From: Chlorokybus atmophyticus
Lineage: Eukaryota > Streptophyta > Chlorokybophyceae > Chlorokybales > Chlorokybaceae
Length of the DNA stretch: 64,000 nucleotides
Reading direction: 5' to 3'
NCBI GenBank assembly: GCA_009103225.1
Contig: RHPI01002888.1
Coordinates: forward strand, 79,223-143,222
Shown here: in pieces, positions 21,730 to 34,734 of the stretch
Layout: the number at the start of each line of letters is the position of its first letter
Position numbering within the stretch: position 1 is the stretch's first letter
Made by a program: the position numbers and the translations under genes
The notes under the pieces: model-generated
Seen by the model: the letters and a program-made list of their open reading frames with translations, nothing else
Database searches by the model: none
Told to the model about the DNA's origin: nothing

Positions 21730-24700
21730 ATGCGCGTAGTGGCGCCGCAACAGCAGCTGCTGCTTGGCCGTGCCGTGGGGAGGAACAACAAGCTTGGCCA
21801 GCAGCAGCTTGCTGGCAGCACCAGCACACTAGCTAGGTGGACGACAAGGAGGACCTGGAGGAGCATTAGCAGTAAGCCAGGCTTGGTGTTGCGGACTGCT
21901 AGGGTTTCAGGCGGGGTTGGCGTCATGGCGTGCTTGGGCGCCGAGTCCTTCGCCGTCGTGCCCCGCGGCTGGACGGAGCGCGTCCCCAGCCTGGAGGCCT
22001 ACGGCGCCCGCCATAAGCACTCCCTCGCTGATCCGGATGCCTTCTGGGCTGAGGCGGCGCAAGCTTACCATTGGGAAACGCCTTTTAGGGTCAGTCAAAG
22101 GATTTGACCATTTGCATGCTACACTCAGTGTTGCTCACTTTCTTGTGTGCTCGCTTGTCCACACGACTCAATGCAACCAGCATTGTTGTCCCTTGAACGC
22201 GCACAGCTGCATTGTCAGCAGCATGCATGCGTCTTGAAGCGTTTGCGTTTGTGTGCACAGGAGCAACACCATTCGTACAACTTCGACCGGACGCAAGGCC
22301 CCATTTTCAGCAAGTGGTTTGAGGGCGGGAAGACAAACATCTGCTACAATGCACTTGATCGCCACATTGCAGCAGGCAAGGTATGCTTATAATGCTTGTG
22401 ATGCTTATGATGCTTATGAATGCAATCAAGCCTTTGTGCTCAATCTACGCATCATGTGGCATGTGTGGTTTTATAACGAGTTAGTACTTTGCAGGGAGAC
22501 AAAGCGGCTTTTTTGTGGGAAAGCAATGATGGCAGCCAGACGAAGACAGTTACGTATAAGGAGCTCCTTGAGATGGTGTCAAAGACTGCAGCCTTTCTCA
22601 AAAGCAAAGGTGTCAAGATGGGAGACAGCGTCACGATCTACATGCCTATGATTCCCGAGCTGCCAGCTGCAATGCTGGCCTGCGCAAGAATTGGTAAGTA
22701 TGACGTGTACTGCATGGCATGTCAGTATACAGCGATAATTGCTCAGCATGTGTCTGTGTTTTCGTTGCAGGTGCAATACACTCTGTCGTCTTTGGAGGGT
22801 TTGCAGCAGATGCACTCGGGGAGCGCATTAAAGACAGCGAGTCAAGTGTAATCCTGACTTGCTCTGCATCTGCTCGAGGAAAAAAAGTGATCCCTTTCAA
22901 ACCGATTGTTGACAAGGCCCTGGAGGTATGGCAGTCTATTCACCCTTCAATTGCGAATGTGGTAACAAGTGTATCGGGTAAATCAACTGCGTTTTGCAGA
23001 TCGCTGCTGCTGCCGGGCAAAATGTACACACGTGTCTTGTGTATGACAACTATTGGACTATGAAGCGCGACGATGTCAAGATGACTTCTGGCAGGGACCT
23101 CTGGTGGCAAGATGTGGTTGATACCTTCCCTGCAGAGTGCCCAGTATGTGTCCACACTTACACTCAAGCACATGGCACACGCGCACTGGCACAAGTGCAC
23201 AAACAAACAGACGCATACACTTGCATGCGCGTACGTGCGCATGCACACTGTCCTGCATTGCAACCCCATTGCCGTGACAAGACACTTTCGCAGGTGGAAT
23301 GGGTCGACTCTGAGGCAGAGCTTTTCATGCTGTACACCTCCGGTAGCACTGGCAAACCGAAGGGTGTTGTTCACGGGACCGGTGGCTACATGGTGCACGC
23401 TGGGTTGACCTTCCAGCTGTCGTTTGACCACAAAGATGACGATGTGTTCTGGCAAGTGTTGATGTCACGATTGTCTAACAGTACCACATGACTGTGTGCG
23501 AGTCTGTGTTATGCATGGCCACCTTGCCCTGATAGTTGCTGCTTTCTGCTTGCTACAGGTCAAGTGCAGACTGTGGATGGGTGACAGGACACACTTATGT
23601 TACATACGGCCCTCTTCTACACAATGCCACATGCGTGTTGTTTGAAGGGATTCCCACTTACCCGCAGGTTGGTACTATTTGATGCATGCGCACTGGGTCC
23701 TAGCTGCTCGTGTGACAGCTTCTTGCTGTGTGTGCAGCCAGATCGGTATTGGCAAATCATCGAGAAATACAATGTCTCTATCTTTTACACAGCTCCCACC
23801 GTTGTTAGAAGTCTTATACTGGAAGGTGACCACTGGCCAGAGAAATACAGGTACCTGCATAATGCAAGTGTTGAGCATGGTCAAGTGTGACTGGTTGATG
23901 CTGAATGTGCGTCATCTGTTGTCTGTGGCAGGATGGAGTCCTTGAGAATACTTGGTACCGTTGGTGAGCCCATTAATCCCGAAGCATGGCATTGGCTCTA
24001 TGAGAAGATTGGCGGCAAACGTTGCCCTGTTGTTGACACGTGGTTTCAGGTATGTCATTGCATGCATGGCTGACACAGGTCACTTGTCTTGCATGCGTGT
24101 GTGTCTCTTATTTGATGTTGTGCAGACTGAAACTGGCGGACACATGATGCTGCCTTTGCCTGGTGCATGGCCATTGAAGCCGGGATCAGCAACGCTCCCG
24201 TTTTTTGGCGTTGAACCCGTGCTGCTAGATGAAGACGGCAATGAGTTGGAAGGTAAGTTGAATGTCCTTTACAGTATTGCTGACATTATCTCAGTCGCTG
24301 TTGTCGGCAACATGCTTCAACCACCTGGCGTAAACCTCACCAAAACTTGACATAATTCTTGTCAAGTTTCTGTTCTGGCAATCCAAAATTTGACAACAAA
24401 ACCTGCCAAAATAAGTCCGCAAGCCACATTGTGTGCTGAGTCTGTTGCGCAGCAGTTGGATAACGCTACTTGATAGCATGACATGTATGCTCTCAAGTTG
24501 CAAAATCTGCAAAACCACAGCAAGCAGGTGTGTGATGCATAATGAAGTCCAAGTCCAAACTTGATGCATGTGCAGGGCCTGCCACTGGCCTGCTTGCGAT
24601 TAAGCGGGCTTGGCCTGGGATGATGAAAACTGTTCGCAACGATCACGCGCGCTTTGAGCAGACGTACTTTGATGATAAGAAGTTGAAAGGGTCCGTTTCT

Positions 24701-25487
24701 CTTCTTTGAAAGTATAAACTCTCGCGATAGATACATGGTCTTTCTTGGTCGTCCTGATTTGCGTTTTTGCAACAGATACTACATCACAGGCGATGGTTGC
24801 CGACGAGACGAGGATAGTTACCACTGGATCACTGGCCGTGTTGATGACGTGATAAATGTTAGCGGACATCGCTTGGGCACGGCAGAGATTGAAGCAGCGT
24901 TGACATCGCATCATGTATGTCCATTCCTAGTATTTGGCTGCTGTGGTGTGCCTTTGCTGGAATGCATACCGAATGCGTGCCAACAAGCGAATGCTGCATT
25001 TGGCTGATGCTTGTATGTGGTGGTGGTAGGGTTGCACGGAGGCAGCAGTGGTTGGTGTTGAACATCCTGTCAAAGGGCAGGCTGTGTATGCGTTCTGCGT
25101 GACTGCTTTTGGGGTGGAGCCAAGCGAGCAGCTGCGCGACGAGTTGAAGGTACTGCACTGTTGGCCATGGCTACATCACAACCTTGCAAGCCGTCAAGTA
25201 CATGCACACGTTTTAACTTTCTCTGTTTTGCGGCACAGGCATCTGTGAGGCAAATTGTTGGAGCTTTTGCGGTGCCGGATACAATTCACTGGGCGCCATC
25301 CCTTCCTCGCACGAGATCTGGCAAGTTACTGCGACGAATGATGCGCAAGATTGCCAATGGCGACTTCGAGAACTTAGGCGACACAAGCACGCTGGCTGAG
25401 CCGTCTATAATTGAGAAGCTGATCAAGCAAAGCACGTATGATGTCAACTTGCAGCCAACAAAGCAGTTGCAGGCTGTTGTAGAATAA
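21730..25487 (+). CDS. ACS: Acetyl-CoA synthetase (AMP-forming)
   Basis: Activates acetate with ATP and CoA to acetyl-CoA. Fourteen exons close in phase: 21730-22089, 22261-22380, 22495-22693, 22771-22925, 23000-23143, 23294-23451, 23559-23667, 23738-23850, 23932-24049, 24126-24252, 24576-24690, 24776-24914, 25030-25149 and 25239-25487, giving 741 residues. Family blocks: [20 protein letters not shown], the P-loop-like [91 protein letters not shown] and the C-terminal [17 protein letters not shown] with the catalytic lysine. The first roughly 75 residues are Arg/Gln/Ser-rich and likely an organelle leader. Intron 6 uses a GC donor. The ATG at 21730 is the first in the exon that runs in phase into the conserved core. 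Confidence 0.96.
23452..23558 (+). other. GC-AG intron in acetyl-CoA synthetase
   Basis: The only splice that restores the conserved reading DDDVFW to [11 protein letters not shown] uses donor GCAAGT at 23452 and acceptor CTACAG ending at 23558. GCAAGT is the usual sequence of the minor GC donor class. Confidence 0.85.
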
Positions 25488-26402
25488 CGGATGCTGCAGA
25501 ATGCTGTTGTGGAGACCAGCACTGGACATCCACAGCTTTTTGTACTGCATGTACTCTCATAACCGGTTGATAGTGTGCAGAGTCACAAAAGGTAGTACAC
25601 AAATTTGTTATGTTGGCATAAGTAACACTCGCACACTCAGCCCGCGGGGGCTTTACATTTCAGGGCGATCGCTACAACACTGCAATGACCCTGGCCAAGT
25701 GTGCAGGTACTAGGCGCAGGTAGAGTTGCAATGGGCAAGGAGAAGGGTCCAACCTACAGAGCATTGCCGTGAACCTTCATTCTCATTACGTCTAGTTGTG
25801 CAAGGGCACTCTTGCATGCGATGACAAGTCAGGTCTCCCCAACTGGCCAGGCCCTGGTGGCCGTGGTCTGTGAAGCCGCTGTCAGAATGTTGCCACCGGG
25901 GGCGCGCAAGAAAGACCCCTTCGCACATGTTGATACAAATGTTCAATACCATGTGCTGTATCAATCAATTCAAGTTGCACGCGTTTTTATTGGTTAAGTT
26001 GTAATTGCACATGCTGCACTTTCAACATCAACAGTGCGCTTGCTTTTACAAGCACATTACCTCGTGACAGACTTGTCAAGTCCTTTGTATCAAAATGAAC
26101 AGACTATGTCTCAATGTGCCTTGCTGATGGCAGCAAGGTGGCTAGACCGCATTAAGAGCTATCTGGATAGATAGATGCAAGAAGCAAGTGTGGCGTCCAA
26201 CACCATCATGCTATGCACAAAAATTAGCAGCAAGAAAAGCTGTTTACAAGTGGGAACTTCTTCCTCCATGCTATATCACCATACCTTATGTGCAGAATCA
26301 AGCGTGAAGTACTTCAACTGTTGCACTACTACCCTGACAAAACAACCAAGCCAGGAAATACAAAAAAGTATACAAAAAAGTTTACACCTGATCCTGCTAT
26401 GG
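25488..26402. other. Convergent 3' region between ACS and the PAS gene
   Basis: About 0.9 kb without a recognisable gene. It should hold the 3' UTRs of both flanking genes. Confidence 0.45.
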
Positions 26403-29400
26403 TCAGCAACTGTTGACCTGAACTAACGTGGCCATTGCCACCAGAAACGTATCTTCGCTTAACACTAGTACGTATTGCATACTGTGACCTGTAGGGCCGC
26501 GTGGTGGTTGGTGTCTGATGTGGCGGACACTAGGTTCGCTGCTCCCGCACTTGCGTGCAGGCGCATGAACAACCCACTCTCCTTGACTAGTTATAACCTT
26601 CTCCTCACCTACATTGACTGCCACAAAGCACTGCCTGTGTGCGCAGCTAATCACGTTTGCATCTATAAAGCTGCTGTCCAACCGTACACCATGCGGTCAA
26701 GGACGCCCACGCCTTGTAGGGCACCTTATATTAACTACATTCGCTCAATATGTGGTGCGAGGCCACACCACTGGGTTGGCAGCGCTTCGCGCGTGCTCCA
26801 GTGTGTGCATACGTCTGTCCTGATGCAACTTGTCTTCACTTACGGAAGCTTGGGGCCAGACATCCGGGCGTCGAGGGCTAGGCATAGGCCTTGGAGGAAA
26901 AAAGCTGGGCTGGCCCACAGGGCCTGCGTAACCCAACATACCTGTGATATCAACAGAAATCATCAGTACACTATGAACTGTGCCGCACGACGTCAAATTG
27001 TACACAACAACAATGCACGCATCGCGTTATGTAAAGCAGTGACGCAATGTCAGCTCATCCCGGCAACAGACTTGGTTGCTAATTGGTCAAGTGTACTCAC
27101 CTGGATGCACCACAGGCTGGGGCTGCGCGTGATATTGAGGGGCTGCCTGCGAGATTCCCCAAGCAGGTTGAGGGTACATTGTTGCGCCGCCAGTCAGTGC
27201 GGCGTGTGGCAAAAAAGGACCAGCATGCGGGTGCGGCACCATACATCGATGCGGCATGCCATACATGTCAGCCTGCAGCAAACTGTACGTGAGTGCCTTG
27301 CAAGTTAGAGGAAGAGGTGTAACCAATTGACTGTGCGGGGACAATGGTGACACCGCTTCGTTTGTTGTCGTTGCAACGCCTGCGTGGCAACTGAATGTCA
27401 TAAACTGACCATGAAGTGTGCGCGACCGTGACGTGAGCGTCGCCTCCTCCGCCGGCGTGTATGGGCCTGCCCAGGGACTGTGCTGCCCTCGCTGCCTGCT
27501 TCCGGTACCTCCTCGCCATCTGATGAGCCTGGTGTGTCCTGAGCATCCGCCTGGCCCTCCGATACGCCCCTGGACTCGGTTTCGGATGTGGCTGGCTCGG
27601 GTCTGACAACAAGTCATGGTAAAGTGTTTGCCAAAAAGCAATGCAAGTCCAAACTAGGCCTTCTTCAGTGCAGTATGGTACCTTGTTTCTGCTGCTTTCT
27701 GACCATCGCATTGCAGTGCCTCACGTAAAACGTTTTGCAAATCCGGGGACGACCTTTTCACTTCCTCCTACAAGAAACAGAGGTAAGTGGTGTGTTGTGT
27801 GAGTTGACGGGTAATGTGACACATGCAAGCGCTTAGCAGAAGAGCAACTTTATAACCTGTCTTAGGGCGCCAGCAATGCGTTGCCTGAGCAGCTGTTGCT
27901 GAATGCGCTCGGAGATGTCCCTCTCAACAGTGACGAATGCAAATGACTTTGCTTTCTGGTCTGCAGGCATGTGCAGGCATGTGCAGGCAAGGGCCTCAGC
28001 ATGCAGCATAGATAGATAAATAGCACAGCAACACTTCTTAGTACCAACCTGGATATAGCCTGTAATTGACATCAAGCCAAACCGCCGCACCAGACTTCTT
28101 GACACGCCGTAATTTGTAAAAGCCTGATAGTTGGAGGTCTACCTTCCGTCCCGCAAGAAACGCTTGCAGAGTGTCGCCGGACAACTGCTTCGCTATAGTG
28201 CTCTGAAAACGACAACACTATTTGAACACCTGCTTCTGGGCGTATGTGCACAAAAAATAATTTCCCTGCAAAAGCAACCACGATATATATAGTTGCGGGA
28301 ACAAAGGGACTCATACTTGAATGCTGATAAGGCGTGACAAGTCCTCGCTATAAACATAGTCGTAGTCGGACTTTCCCAGAAGCTCCCTTACATCATAACC
28401 CAGGACATCATACACCGCTGGCGATACATGAGTAATGTTTCTCTCTGAGTCCAACTGCCAGTAGACGAGTTGTTGAACAATGGGCGGACCCCGCCAACAA
28501 ATACGATGAAGCGCATCTGCCACTGATAGGAGACTAACCTGAAAAAGCATGTCGGGACATGCCTCCTCAACAGCGGAGGCTCGTTGTAGGGACTCTTGCA
28601 GCTTGTCTTGTTCTGATGTGTCTCTCCCCACAGTGATGACATGGCTGCATTTACCATCGATGTAGCAGAACGTCATTTGCAACTGGAACCACCTGTATTC
28701 CCCCGATTTCGCCTGTAATTGTATCTACACAACAAGCCCCTGCTTGAGATGAAGAGCCACCACAGGGCTGCAGCAGACTGAGAGATGCGCAAGCACACAC
28801 ACGAGTTGAATGACAAAAGGCCGTTGCAGCCTGACATCCTTGCTGACCAGCCATTAAACAAGTTAGCTGCCAGTGACTCAACCACACACACTTGGCTATT
28901 CTCTCTGCAGTACGACAGTTCAGACGGACCTGCTCCATAAGTGAAAAGGTTTCGAAGTGCTCATCCCAAAGCCGCTGGAACCGTTCGACAAGGCGAGTTG
29001 CCCTGCAGCATGTCAAGTCCATGAGAACGATGCAATGTTGACACCATCGCATCCTTGGAACAGTAACAGCATGTGGCTACAACAACAGCTTGTGTCCAGC
29101 TTATGCAACTTTGTTTGTCTGTGATAACCTTGTACTTGCCAGCCTTTGAACCAGGACGGCGGCTCTCAAGCGCTTACCTCTTCTCATCTGTTAGTATTGT
29201 AGACGGCTTGCCGATCAGTTCTTCGGGTGCGTAACCCAAGTGCTTTGTAACAGCACTGTTGCAAAAACGGATGGTATTGCCATCAGCATCGGTTTGCAAG
29301 ATGAGATCTGCCGCTGCGTCCATAATTAATTGCAGTTGATTCTTGACTTGGCTCAACTCTTTGTTAGCATCCTGCAGCAAGACCAGACGTCCCGTTCACA

Positions 29401-30404
29401 AACCTGGCATAGCAAATCACCAGCAGAAAGTACGCCAACACCTCACCAGTATCTACACACCTGCAACGCCTGAGTGCGCTCCCTGACACGGCGTTCTAAG
29501 TCGCTGTTGATCTCCAATATGTAGTCCTCATGTCGTTTCCTATCAGATATGTCACGGCTAATGCCAATCACACCCTGATTCACACAATTATCTCATGAAC
29601 ACAACATCAGTATCACCCGCAGAAAAATTGAAGGTGGAAGCACTCACCTGAAGTTGACCGTTCTCATCCAATATTGGTCTGTCAGTGACCAACATATGCA
29701 GCCTTGTGCCAGAGCGAGTGAGAACCGGAAACTCGCCTGTCCAGTCCTCGCCCTGTAGATTAACATTGCTTTTGGTAAACTTGTTGATGTGGGCGCATGA
29801 AGAGATATATGCATCACATCTCAAGTATAGGTTATGACGATGCACGAGGACAAACACAATAACAACTGCACGCCCAAAGTGTGCGTGCGTACGCCGGCGC
29901 ATGCCAGCACACGAGTCATCGCTTAACAACAGGGTTACCTGGACTAAGCTGGACATGATATCATGTGCAATCTGCGTATCAGTTTCAGGAACAACAAAGT
30001 CAATGATGTCTTTTCCGAAAGCCTCGTCGATTGTCCAACCATATGTACGCTCCGCATTCTTGTTCCTGTAGGCGGCCATGTAAGCAATATGCAATTATTT
30101 GCACACAAGCATTGACAAGCAGTACAAAGCGGTACCAGAAGATGATTTTCCCCATCTGGTCTGTAGTGATAATGGATTCACCAACAGAGTTCAGCATCAG
30201 GTGCTGCAGCCTTGACGCGGCTGTAATCGACTCCAATTGCTCTTGCGTTGCAACGAGCACATTCAGGAGCCGCTGGTGCTCTTCCTGGGTAGCAACCAGC
30301 TTGGTGCGCATGTCTTCAACTTCCATCAACGCTCGCTCCTTTGCGTGGCGCTCCGCCTTGAGAGACAGCCGTAGCTGCTCAGCCTCGTAACGAAGCGCCT
30401 CCAT
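26403..30404 (-). CDS. Triple PAS/PAC-domain protein, no output domain seen
   Basis: Likely sensory or protein-interaction protein. Fifteen exons close in phase: 30404-30136, 30065-29939, 29752-29648, 29574-29461, 29371-29178, 29002-28930, 28712-28539, 28454-28317, 28202-28049, 27960-27857, 27767-27682, 27602-27410, 27272-27101, 26941-26844 and 26630-26403, about 742 residues. Residues 1-65 form a charged coiled coil. Three PAS/PAC units follow (about 68-195, 215-335, 345-480), each ending in a PAC motif such as GVIGISRDISDRKRHEDYI, VITVGRDTSEQDKL or FAFVTVERDISERI. A tail of about 260 residues is acidic/Ser-rich, then has a run RRRRRRSRHGR like a nuclear signal, then is Pro/Met/His-rich. No LOV flavin-binding cysteine motif, kinase or cyclase is visible. 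The last exon is the weakest part. A 5' exon ending at 31299 could extend the N-terminus in the same phase, but it lacks an ATG. Confidence 0.82.
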
Positions 30405-31871
30405 CTCACTGTGTTGGACAGAGGAAACGTTAGGCTGCAGCTAAATCAAGAACACATGTTGGTCTTTGTTGCAAACAGCACCCCGACAAGCTCGCATGCT
30501 GATGCAATCAAGAGACAACCTTGCGTGCTTGCGCTGGTCTTGCTCAGAAGAATCGTACACTCCCATCCTGTGAAAACTGTGCTGCAGCATTCTGGTGTCC
30601 TTGTGTGCTGGCACCATCATGCACTGTAGCACATCGGGTGAGCTGTTATGCAACGCAATTCAACAGAATGCAAGCCAATGCAACGCAATGCAATGCCAAC
30701 CAGCCCTCAACCAGCCGAACAAGGCCGCAGTGCACGCAGCCAAAATGGCAATACGCTAAAGCTGTTTGAAGCCAAACAGGGCTGCACATGGTTCAGAACC
30801 ATTGTGGTCTGGTTTTCCTTAATGCAAAGCAAACTGGCTTGACGAAATAAAGTACACACATATTTGTGAGACAAACTGCATGGGCTTGCAAAGTATGGTG
30901 CTGAAGCAGTAGTACAGATATTGGCTCTGAAGGCAAATACCGGCCTGTGTGCCAGTGCTTGCAATATTCATCCATTCTACACGATCAGAAGAACCTAGCG
31001 GGCAGCGATCGTAAGCGATGCTTTGCCCGCCAGCTGAGTATGCACACCACAGCAGCAGAGTCAAGTCAACTAAGTAGCGTGTGTTACTTTGTAGCAAGAG
31101 ATTGCACCCCGTCACCCCAGAAAAACTTCTGACTGCAAGCTATCAGATACGCTGGTGCAGGCTGACAGCTGCCACCAAAGCTGCTTTGTGCAGCCGTGCT
31201 GCCAGCTAGCCGCCAGGCGCTGTCAAGCTGTGAATGCATCGCAATTAAGCAGCAGCATGAAAGCCAATGCAGCGCAGAGTAACGCTGCTTGAACCCTTAC
31301 CTGCATACCGTCAGGAAGCTCTCAGCATCAGCGCCGCCGGGCACGGTGCGCCCATACCGTCTGCCAGCTGGCAAATCTCCACGGGCACTTCCCCGCTGGC
31401 TAGCACTGTCCCGCCCCAACCCACTCTCTACCAACCGCCACTCCCGCCTTCAGCTCCACCACCCCAGGCAAGAACAAGCCACAACAATCCTCGTCCAATC
31501 ACACGACGCCCCGCGGCCTCCGCCGCCACCGCCCTCCGCCGCCGCCATGGCCGTCGTCGTCGTGGAGAAACTCCGCCACCTCTGCTAGCAGTGCCTGGCC
31601 CAGCATCAATGCCAGGCCCGCGGAGTCTGGTGTAAATGTAAGCCACCAGTTTCCACTCCTCGTCGTGCCGTGTCCCGCGCCTGTCCATGGTGTCGGTCTA
31701 CCGTACGACCTAGGCTTGTCAGGCCTACACCATATGGTTGGAGCACTGTACTGCGTCAGATACACTGACCACCGTGGTACGGGCAACAACAGGTGGCTGT
31801 ACCGCTTGTGTACTAGTTGCTGTACTTTTGCTTTCTTCTTGGTAACGTGCTCAGCAGTGTGATCGGCGGTT
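30405..31871. other. Upstream region of the PAS gene
   Basis: Positions 31330-31690 are GC-rich with short minus-strand frames, including a Gly-rich frame starting with ATG GCG GCG. A GTAAGG donor follows position 31299 on the minus strand. This probably is the promoter and 5' UTR of the PAS gene. No separate gene can be supported. Confidence 0.4.
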
Positions 31872-32492
31872 GAACTGGCAGTAGCAGTTTACTCATTGGT
31901 CTCAACCTCGTCAACAGTTACAACAGTCACAGACACATGTACTTGAATGCAAAGGCACAACAGTGTTGTGACAACACTCCACTGAATGACAACACCCATA
32001 AGGTATGACATAGCAAACACACACAAGTGCAACAATCACATGCTACTGCTCTAGGTATGTAATAACTTCTATGCTATGTGTGTGATTGTAACAAGCATAT
32101 TAACATAACAATCAGCATGTTCACGCAACAACTCGTGCATTGCGCACAACTCAACTCCAACTATAATTGAACTATGATTGAACTGTCCAACTATAATTGA
32201 ACTGTCAGTAGCAGTTTACTCATTGGTCTCAACCTCGTCAACAGTTACAACAGTCACAGACACATGTACTTGAATGCAAAGGCACAACAGTGTTGTGCCA
32301 ACACTCCACTGAATGACAACACCCATAAGGTATGACATAGCATACACACACAAATGCAACAATCACATGCTACTGCTCTAGCTATGTAATAACTTCTATG
32401 CTATGTGTGTGATTGTAACAAGCATATTAACATAACAATCAGCATGTTCACGCAACAACTCGTGCATTGCGCACAACTCAACTCCAACTATA
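31872..32492 (+). repeat. Tandem duplication of a 294-bp unit
   Basis: Units 31872-32165 and 32199-32492 are nearly identical (a handful of substitutions), offset by 327 bp, and joined by short repeats of CCAACTATAATTGAACT. The unit is non-coding, AT/CA-rich and partly repeated again in inverted orientation near 33,270-33,390. Confidence 0.92.
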
Positions 32493-33390
32493 AGCGCTAC
32501 ATTATTACAACTTGTGTATGATTTCTTTTGTTTTGCGTGCACTACCATGCCCGCTTATATACTGCTAGCTATACAGGTATATATTGTAGATATAGCATAG
32601 AGATAGTATAGTCGCTGACATTATTGCTGGCAGCTTAGCTGATATATCACACCATGTTATGATATCGAATTTGTTGTGATATCATTTAACTACTCCTAAT
32701 TAGTATAATTGTTAATGTATCGTTTAATTACTCCTAACTAATTTAATTGTTAATGTAATACAACGCGATTATCCCATTACTCTCCCCTTAAAAAAGGTTT
32801 GCTCTTCATGAGTCTTCATGTTTTTCATATTTGTGAACTTATCGCAATTTTCATATATCTTTGTGATAGGATTGCATGTCTTCTTTTGGGTAATCGATAA
32901 GGTGATCTTCTTTGCCAAAAGTAGTTGATTATTGTCGCTTTTGCCTCGCTCTCTTGAGGGCAAACTTCACTTCTGGAGACGGCGATGCACGCTTGTGCTT
33001 TATCCGCTTTGCATCCTCCTTTATACGCAAACTTTAATGGCCATGCTTTGTAATAAGCATTATCAACCTCGAGCTCATTGCTATTGAGGTTCTAGTTTAA
33101 TAGTTGCGGCGGTTGCCGTGGTGTCGCTCACACTGTGGCTCTTTTCTTCGCAATATGTGCGCGGTCACTGCCAATGACTTCGCATATTGTAATTATGATA
33201 GGAGTTGCCTTTGCGAGCATGCTAGCCCACGCCAAACAAAAGAAGTCATGCACAAATTGCAATACAATATAGCGCTTGGTGTTGTGTGAACATGCTAATA
33301 ATTATGTTAGTATGCTTTTCATTATCATACACATAGCATAGAAGTTATCACATAACTAGAGCAGTAGCATATGGTTGTTACACAAGTTCA
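32340..33390. mobile_element. Possible non-autonomous element with long inverted repeats
   Basis: The right part of the second tandem unit (about 32340-32506) reappears as an inverted, diverged copy at about 33268-33390. Shared blocks read in opposite directions include ACACATAGCATAGAAGTTAT, AGAGCAGTAGCAT, GTGAACATGCT and AGCGCTT. The roughly 760 bp between the arms is AT-rich and has no recognisable protein. This resembles a MITE-like or foldback element, but I cannot define exact termini or a target duplication. Confidence 0.5.
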
Positions 33391-34734
33391 ACCACATACC
33401 TAGTAGTTTGTTATGCGACCAATCATCGACCACGTGCACTGAGTTTTGCATACCGTATTTGTGCGAATACAACCCCCCTTACAAACAAGGGGTGCGGCTG
33501 ATTGGGCCGGTTGATTGGGCCGGCCGGCATTAGGGTACATAAACACATCACATGCGCAAAGGCTAGGCGGCAATTGGTCGCATGGTAGTTGTTATGCGAC
33601 CCATCAGCGGCCATCACATACGGCACCCGCGACTGCCGGGCTGCGCGTTATACGCGACCCGCCCGCCTCTCATGGCTAGGCGGCGACTACTAGCTATCGG
33701 CCGTTTGATCTCTTCTAAATACTTCTTGACCGTCCATAGCACATCACCACGTCCTGCAACTGCTGATGTCACAGCCCACTCGACCATAAAAGACTTGGTG
33801 CTATTATGGTCGATTTGTGGTAATTTAATGTAGCTTCCCGTTACATTCCCCCCCACTTAAGAACACTGACGTCCTCGGCAGATGGCTCCCATCAGCTTGG
33901 GAATCATCCCAGGGGTCTGATTAGGGTCGGTCACCGGCCCCACCACCCAAAAACCGGCTAACTTAGGCCCATACCGATCAACGCGCGCATAGCGCACCGC
34001 TGCCGGCCCCACGGGTTGCATCGCGACATGCAGGTCGCGTCCTGCCGCGCCGACTGAACGCCGGCGCGACTGCCATAAGGAAAGTCGCGACCCATCGCTG
34101 ATGGCACTTATGAACATTTACAATGTTACTGGATCAAGAAACAACAACCGCGGAATTCGTGTGCAAAGCAGGGATCGAATCCAGGTCTCAAACTCCGATG
34201 ACCAATGTCACAGCCGACTCGACCATAAAAGACTCAGCAGCATGCCGCCTTTTTAGCCCTCACTTTAACTGATTCACACCATACCACTTCTTACCAACGA
34301 TCACCGTATTTATCCAAACACAGCGTCCCCCTCAAATATAGCAATTCCCTTATTATATTCGATGGGGCACTGTATTTGACCATACAATGCCACTTCCTTG
34401 TATACAGCTGCCCCTCCGCTTGCAGGCGGGGAAAAGGGGCTGATAAGGGCAATATCGACCGTTGTCGCAGTATCTACGGGCTCGGTTACATTAAGCACAC
34501 CACAGTTTGTGGTGTGTTTATTGTAACAACAGGTTACACGGGGGTGACCTGACGCCCCGCACAGCGATGCGGCGGTCCCATCGGACGGCCTCACTAGACG
34601 ACCATCATCCGATCAATCCGCAAAACCATAACATAAGATAAGCTGCGTTACGGCGCAGTTACGCACCGATTACTTTAATAAGGGGCTCATTGTTACGGTG
34701 TATAACTTACGTTGAACGGCATGCCGGGCGGCAA
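33391..34734. other. Repeat-rich stretch with unrecognised minus-strand frames
   Basis: No known gene. Minus-strand frames at 33857-34117 (ends with a stretch containing YGPKLAGFWVVGPVTDPN) and 34310-34594 (contains GGAAVYKEVALYGQIQCPIE) look protein-like but match no family I know. A GTTATGCGACC block is repeated at about 33404-33433 and 33584-33613. A tight hairpin CACACCACA / TGTGGTGTG lies at 34496-34504 and 34508-34516. Probably remnants of an unidentified element. Confidence 0.35.
33767..34234 (+). repeat. 29-bp direct repeats 439 bp apart
   Basis: TGTCACAGCCCACTCGACCA plus nine more bases at 33767-33795 recurs at 34206-34234 with one mismatch. The repeats flank the minus-strand frame at 33857-34117. 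Confidence 0.8.

Noticed and set aside
26475-27308. 277-codon plus-strand open frame
   Set aside because: It lies antisense to three in-phase exons of the PAS gene, begins at a non-ATG codon context in part, and shows no family similarity.
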